Below are positions 59,126 through 64,000 of a DNA stretch of 64,000 nucleotides, piece by piece (the stretch's first letter is position 1; each line of letters opens with the position of its first letter). A program made the position numbers and the translations under genes. The stretch comes from Phyto melanocephala. Taxonomy: Eukaryota; Arthropoda; Insecta; Diptera; Rhinophoridae. The notes beneath the pieces are model-generated. The model searched no databases and was not told the DNA's origin. It was given only the letters and a program-made list of their open reading frames with translations. The stretch spans positions 85,076,497-85,140,496 of the forward strand of contig OW799234.1 of the NCBI GenBank assembly GCA_941918925.1. The letters are read 5' to 3'.

Positions 59126-60189
59126 ATGGGTAAGGAGGCTGCTGATCCCTTTGGTTTCTTGAAGGATTTTGCTGCTGGTGGTATATCCGCAGCTGTCTCC
59201 AAGACTGCCGTAGCCCCTATCGAGCGTGTTAAACTGCTATTGCAAGTTCAACACATCTCCAAACAAATCAGCCCTGATAAACAATACAAGGGAATGGTTG
59301 ATTGCTTTGTCCGCATTCCAAAAGAACAAGGTTTTGCTTCATACTGGCGTGGTAACATGGCTAACGTTATCAGATATTTCCCAACCCAGGCTTTAAACTT
59401 TGCCTTCAAGGATAAGTATAAGCAAGTAAGAATCACTGGAACTGAAAATAGTCAGTCGCTAGAGACTAATGTATTTATAAACTAACATCTTTTGATCATC
59501 GCAAATATAGGTTTTCTTGGGTGGTGTTGACAAGAACACTCAATTTTGGCGTTATTTCATGGGTAACTTGGCTTCCGGCGGTGCTGCTGGTGCCACATCT
59601 CTCTGCTTCGTCTACCCCTTGGACTTTGCCCGTACTCGGTAAGTTAAAGAAAAACAATCGACTTGAGAAATTTTAACAACAAAAATTTTTTCTTGCCAAT
59701 TCTATATATTTTAGTTTGGCTGCTGATACTGGTAAGGGTGGCCAACGTGAATTCACCGGTTTAGGCAACTGTTTGGCAAAGATTTTTAAATCTGACGGCT
59801 TAGTTGGTTTGTATCGTGGTTTCGGTGTATCCGTACAAGGTATCATTATCTATCGTGCTGCCTATTTCGGCTTCTACGACACTGCCCGCGGAATGTTGCC
59901 CGATCCTAAGAATACTCCCATCTACATCAGCTGGGCTATTGCTCAAGCTGTTACAACTGTTGCTGGTATTGTATCATATCCCTTCGATACTGTCCGTCGT
60001 CGTATGATGATGCAGTCTGGTCGCAAGGCTACAGAAATCATCTACAAGAACACATTGCACTGCTGGGCGACTATCGCCAAACAAGAAGGTTCTGGTGCCT
60101 TCTTCAAGGGTGCCTTCTCCAACATTCTAAGAGGTACTGGTGGTGCTTTCGTACTTGTATTGTACGATGAAATCAAAAAGTTCTTGTAA
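59126..60189 (+). CDS. sesB: ADP/ATP translocase, three coding exons
   Basis: Inner mitochondrial membrane carrier that exchanges cytosolic ADP for matrix ATP. Coding exons 59126-59425, 59511-59638 and 59715-60189 join with GT-AG borders to give 300 aa, the family length. It has three mitochondrial-carrier repeats with the motifs PIERVK (31-36), PLDFAR (136-141) and PFDTVR (232-237), and the nucleotide-carrier signature RRRMMM (237-242). A splice acceptor, TTTATAG, ends 4 bp before the ATG, so there is a non-coding first exon upstream; I chose the ATG of [15 protein letters not shown] on family grounds, although an in-frame ATG lies 36 bp earlier. Codons are GC-richer than their surroundings, as in a highly expressed gene. 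Poly(A) signal at 60249-60254. In Drosophila sesB is followed by the paralogue Ant2; no second copy is seen in the 3.8 kb that follows here. Confidence 0.96.
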
Positions 60190-61324
60190 ATTATTTAAAT
60201 TTAATTCCTTTTACCTACAAAAATACACACTATTTTACACCTACAGTTAATAAAATTTTAATTTAATTTTAAATTTATCGAAACCATTTACATATAATTG
60301 TAATTAATTTGAATATATATGTAATTACACCAACAACAACAAAATTAAACAAAAAATCTTTGTTGCCAGATGGAAAAAAACTTATTCGTTTGAATTATAT
60401 GTTAAGCTTAATTATTGTATTCATTTGATAAAAGATTTAATTTGGGAAAAAGTGTGAAAGACGAGAAAATAAATACGAAAGATGTAAAAAAGTTAATTTA
60501 TGAATAATCACAACCAAGTAAAAAAAAAACCAACTACCAACTCTTAGTGCGTGTTCATCCAGAAAAACATAAACTAAGAATAAAATAAAAAACTATATAA
60601 AAATAGTAAAAAAAACAAACTGTTTTATTTATGATATATGGATGGAAACCAAATTATTTCCTCTAACGATAGGTTTATATTGACTGATCCTTATGTATGC
60701 TAAATATCCCAGAAAAAAAATGTTTGATTATGCGGAAGTTCAACTGAATCTATGTTTCACGAGCTTATGATGGTTGTTTACATGAACTGTGAAAGATATT
60801 TTACACTCATTTGAAAGCATGTAATTTATGATAAATTATTTTACTTTATGGAGGCATTTAGAATAAATTCTTTTGTACTATTAATTTAGAATATACCTGA
60901 GTCTGACGTGTTTTACTTAAGTTACTTTTTGTCAAAACCCTAGCTAATTTTATTTTTTTATTGGGAACAAAATCGAGCCTATACGGCCACATACGTACAA
61001 TTAATAGTGTAGCAATAATAATTTCATTTACATGTTTGAACAAAAATTAAAATTAATCCACCATGTAGTTCGTGAAGAAATTAACTAGGTTGTGTAAAAA
61101 TGACCGATTGACATAACACTATTTAAAAAAAGCAATTAGGTCCCATGTAGATGTAAAATTTTTACGTTCAATGTTGCTAGTTCGATTACCCTAGAACAAT
61201 ATCCAATGTTAATGGGAATATAAAACTTTGATGTCAAAATAGAATCTGCAATGGATGTTGTATTAACTACTAAATGAAATAATTGCTATTGAAAAAAAAA
61301 AAATATTACAATTGCAATTGCAAT
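60190..61324. other. sesB 3' UTR and intergenic DNA
   Basis: Several poly(A) signals (60249-60254 and later AATAAA near 60466 and 60580) suggest alternative ends. No second carrier gene and no recognisable repeat up to the MITE at 61325. Confidence 0.5.
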
Positions 61325-61516
61325 CAGGGTGCACTTACACAAGGTGGCGGTGCCAGCCCAGCTGATTATTTTTTTGTGTTCTGGAGTATGTCAAACTACA
61401 TATTTAAAAAAATCATTTCAACTCCGGAAATTGTAAAACTACATACATAAAAAAGGGAGACAAAAAAATGCTCTCCTTAACGCTATCACCTTATGTAATT
61501 ATGTATCATGGTGTAG
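61325..61516. mobile_element. P-like MITE with 8-bp duplication
   Basis: Left CAGGGTGCACTTACACAAGG; right end inverted contains CATGATACATAATTACATAA. Flanks ATTGCAAT (61317-61324) and ATTGCAAC (61517-61524) match at 7 of 8. Opposite orientation to the copy at 53503. Confidence 0.8.
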
Positions 61517-62039
61517 ATTGCAACTAGTCATTGCCACAAAATTTCCCAGCAAACCTAAAAAAAATAAGATAGAGATTAGTTATTTGATTCAGGAGCAACA
61601 GCATACATACATATACTTAAACTCAAAATATTTTATCGACAATTTTCTAGAAAAAATGCTGAAGTTACAATTGCTAAAAATGGGACAATGCAATTCAAGG
61701 TTGATGGTTAAAAATTTAAATGTTGCTACAAAATTGAAGGTGCTACAAACGAATCAAAAACGGATGTTATATTAACTAATAAAAAGAAAGAGTTTAAAGA
61801 ATAATATAAATATTACAATTGCGACCAGGCATTGTCGAAAATTTTTCCAACAAACCTACATAATCTGTTAAAGAATAAAATGAAGATGAGTCATTGAATA
61901 ACAGCATACATATCCTTAAACTCAAAATATTTTAACAAAAATTTTCAAGAAAAGCTGAAACTGCAATTTCTAATAATGAAATAATGCGACTCAATGCCGA
62001 TGGTTAAAAATAAAAATATTTAACTTATTATTATTAATA

Positions 62040-62340
62040 TTATTATTATTATTATTAGTTTTTAATTTTATTTATTTATTTAATGGCAAGGTTTTAAAAC
62101 CAGGGTATTTCACACAGGTTAAGTATCCGTAAGTCGACCTATACCTTCATATAGGAAGTCGGAGCTGAACGCGAATATTCTTTTCTTTAAAAGTTTTGCA
62201 AAGGTTAATTGAAACTCCGGGTGACTGTACCTCAGTACAGTTAACCAACGCCACGCAATTAAGCAATGCGAGAGTGAGACGCGAAACTCTCGAAGCCGGA
62301 TAAAAAGGACGTCCTGATTGCCCTTAAGAGATAATGGCAA
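62040..62340 (-). pseudogene. LINE 3' terminal fragment with (TAA)n tail
   Basis: On the minus strand a short frame ends FLYEGIGRLTDT, followed by AAAACCTTGCCATTAAATAA and a (TAAA)n/(AAT)n tail at 62040-62075. The tail matches 13480-13510. Trinucleotide tails are known for I-type LINEs, but the clade is not proven. 61525-62039 is AT-rich with no gene. Confidence 0.5.
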
Positions 62341-62372
62341 AGACGCGCGAGCTCTTAACCCGACCAGGGGGC

Positions 62373-62487
62373 AAATTACGGCGAATCGAAATCGAAATTT
62401 TAAAATTCTTATTAGAATCTATATACCTAAAGCACAGCGAACTCGATCGTTCGAGTAAAATTTCGATCGATATCGAATGCCGTAATT
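62373..62487. repeat. Second copy of the ATTACGGCATTCGA repeat
   Basis: Left AATTACGGCGAATCGAAATC, right inverted GAATTACGGCATTCGATATC; shares the interior TTCTTATTAGAATCT and AAAGCACAGCGAACTCGAT with 24609-24710. Confidence 0.75.
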
Positions 62488-62629
62488 CGGCCCCAGAGCT
62501 GAATCACGACTGGTATTTAACTTATGATACGCACCAAGGCGAATTCAATTATCAGGTGGTAGTAACTCTACAACATTAAAGCAACAACATGGTTTTTTAT
62601 TGCTATTTGCTGATGTGTGTGATGTGTTT

Positions 62630-63420
62630 TTATACCAGCCAACAAAAAAATGGCGGGGGTCCTTCCCTTTGTAACACATCGAAATATCTATTTTAGACCC
62701 CATAAAGTATATATATTCTGAATTGGGGTTTCATTTTATGACGATGTAGCTATGTCCGCCTGTCTGTTGAGAGCACGAAAGAGCTCGAACCAAAAAAGTT
62801 AGGGGCTCAAATTTTGCCAGAACACATTATACACAATATGTTAAAAATGGAATATTAGGTAGAGAGTTATAAGTCGTAATACAAGAGTAGGTAAAAAAAC
62901 AATGTCCTTTCAACATCGAATAAAATGTGATTGTGTCTAAACACATTAACGAAAGTATATTTTCTGAGTAATAAAAATAAATCTTTCCATGAAAATTGCT
63001 CAAATCTATACTTTACAAAAGAAGTTATATATCAAAATGTAGAAAAAATTCTACTTTACAGTGTATTTTTCGGTATATTTAAAATTTAAAAAATAACAAA
63101 ACCGCCAATTTTAACGCCTACTTCTCACATAGTTTACTGCTAATGAAATTTAAAAACTTATAAAATTGACGGAATAATATGTATGATGATAAAATTTTTC
63201 ATATATACATTTTTCCTCATTTTAATAATAACTCCAAAAAATTAAGGTGACACGCCCACCTCCCATATAACGCTTTATTTCAAATTAATATTATTTCAAT
63301 ATGGACAAAAGTTGAATTCAAACATTAATCATATAATTTTTAAGACTACCTCTGGGTACCAACAAGTTGTGTTTAACACATACCACAATAGGGCTCAATT
63401 AAAAAAATCTAAACACATAA
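62630..63420 (+). mobile_element. Helentron subfamily B, long copy
   Basis: Starts TTTTATACCAGCCAACAAAA, then CCATAAAGTATATATATTCT, then GACGATGTAGCTATGTCCGC; later GACACGCCCACCTCCCATAT. No terminal hairpin is reached, so the right end is approximate. Confidence 0.72.
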
Positions 63421-63511
63421 AAGTAAAAAACCCAAAAAGTATCAAGAAAATGCGATCTATGATCGTATAAAATTCTATATTCATAAACTTAGAAAATGCA
63501 AAAAGAACCAT

Positions 63512-63920
63512 AACAAGTAAGAGTGCTATATTTAGCAGTGCCGAATCTGATAATACCCTTCACCATCATGTACATATGAAGGTATAATCCCACATCGTAA
63601 CTTAACCTATATTTCATGTTATACGCCATTTTTCCTTATTATTTCTGACGCCATCCTTGATATTGAATTTTTATGTAGTTAACTGTAATCTACTAGTCAA
63701 GCCCTTTAATATGTCTAGAAGCTGGAAAAAATTGATTTTCGTTTGTAAATTTTTGGAATATATGTATATTAATTAATATTAATTTTAATTTTGGTGGGTG
63801 GTAAAAATATGGAAAAACAAAGGCAATCGTGTTTATTTGCTCATATCTCAGCAATTTATGGGGCGATTGTGCTGAATTTTAATAGCGATTCATTCCCGGA
63901 TCAATTGATACACAACTAAT
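63512..63920 (-). mobile_element. Helentron, 3' half
   Basis: AACAAGTAAGAGTGCTATAT with a decayed hairpin (TTTAGCAGTGCCGAA), then TACTAGTCAAGCCCTTTAAT and TATGGGGCGATTGTGCTGAA. Same subfamily as 14791-15816. Confidence 0.78.
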
Positions 63921-64000
63921 TTTATTTTTATATAATGAATTTTTAATCAGTCTAAATTAAAATCTCCAGTCATTAAAATGTCACAGTTGCTTTATCATAT

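Overview
The window is AT-rich nuclear DNA of a higher fly (Diptera: Brachycera, Cyclorrhapha). The six host genes are split by short introns and their products read like the Drosophila X-chromosome (Muller A) orthologues Arfrp1, NECAP, a ribokinase, TMA7 and the ADP/ATP carrier sesB. The repeats are typical fly repeats: INE-1/DINE-1-like Helentrons, mariner/Tc1, P-like elements, hAT and jockey-like LINEs. I cannot name the species; a calyptrate or related fly is a reasonable inference.

Layout. 1-3.1 kb: 40-bp and 173-bp tandem repeats, a microsatellite and two Helentron pieces. 3.1-4.8 kb: an intact IR/DR-type Tc1 transposon with an open DD34E transposase. 5.5-6.3 kb: LINE and Helentron debris. 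8.5-9.3 kb: Arfrp1 (minus strand, 4 exons). 11.5-17.6 kb: NECAP (minus strand, 5 exons), with a palindromic DD41D mariner derivative in intron 4 and two oppositely oriented Helentrons in intron 1. 18-30 kb: gene-poor, with a tRNA-derived SINE with target duplication, a decayed jockey-like LINE, MITEs, two Helitron copies carrying a 121-bp array, and nested hAT-type MITEs. 30.6-31.2 kb: an intronless 181-aa gene I do not recognise. 31.8-45 kb: a transposon nest, including a 3.5-kb hAT inserted in a Helentron with a perfect 8-bp duplication, a PIF/Harbinger remnant, a 1.1-kb near-identical tandem duplication holding a hAT transposase fragment, and a P-like THAP element inserted in the tip of a P-like MITE. 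45.7-47.5 kb: ribokinase (plus) and TMA7 (minus), tail to tail. 49-56 kb: Harbinger-type MITE, hAT and mariner fragments, P-like MITE, T-rich array. 59.1-60.2 kb: ADP/ATP carrier (plus, 3 coding exons). 61-64 kb: P-like MITE, LINE tail, Helentrons.

The host genes are housekeeping: Golgi trafficking GTPase, clathrin accessory factor, ribose phosphorylation, translation-associated peptide and mitochondrial nucleotide exchange. They share no operon-like logic. Most of the window is mobile DNA, and its main interest is the layered insertion record, which can often be read to the base from target-site duplications. No CRISPR, rRNA gene or functional tRNA gene was seen.
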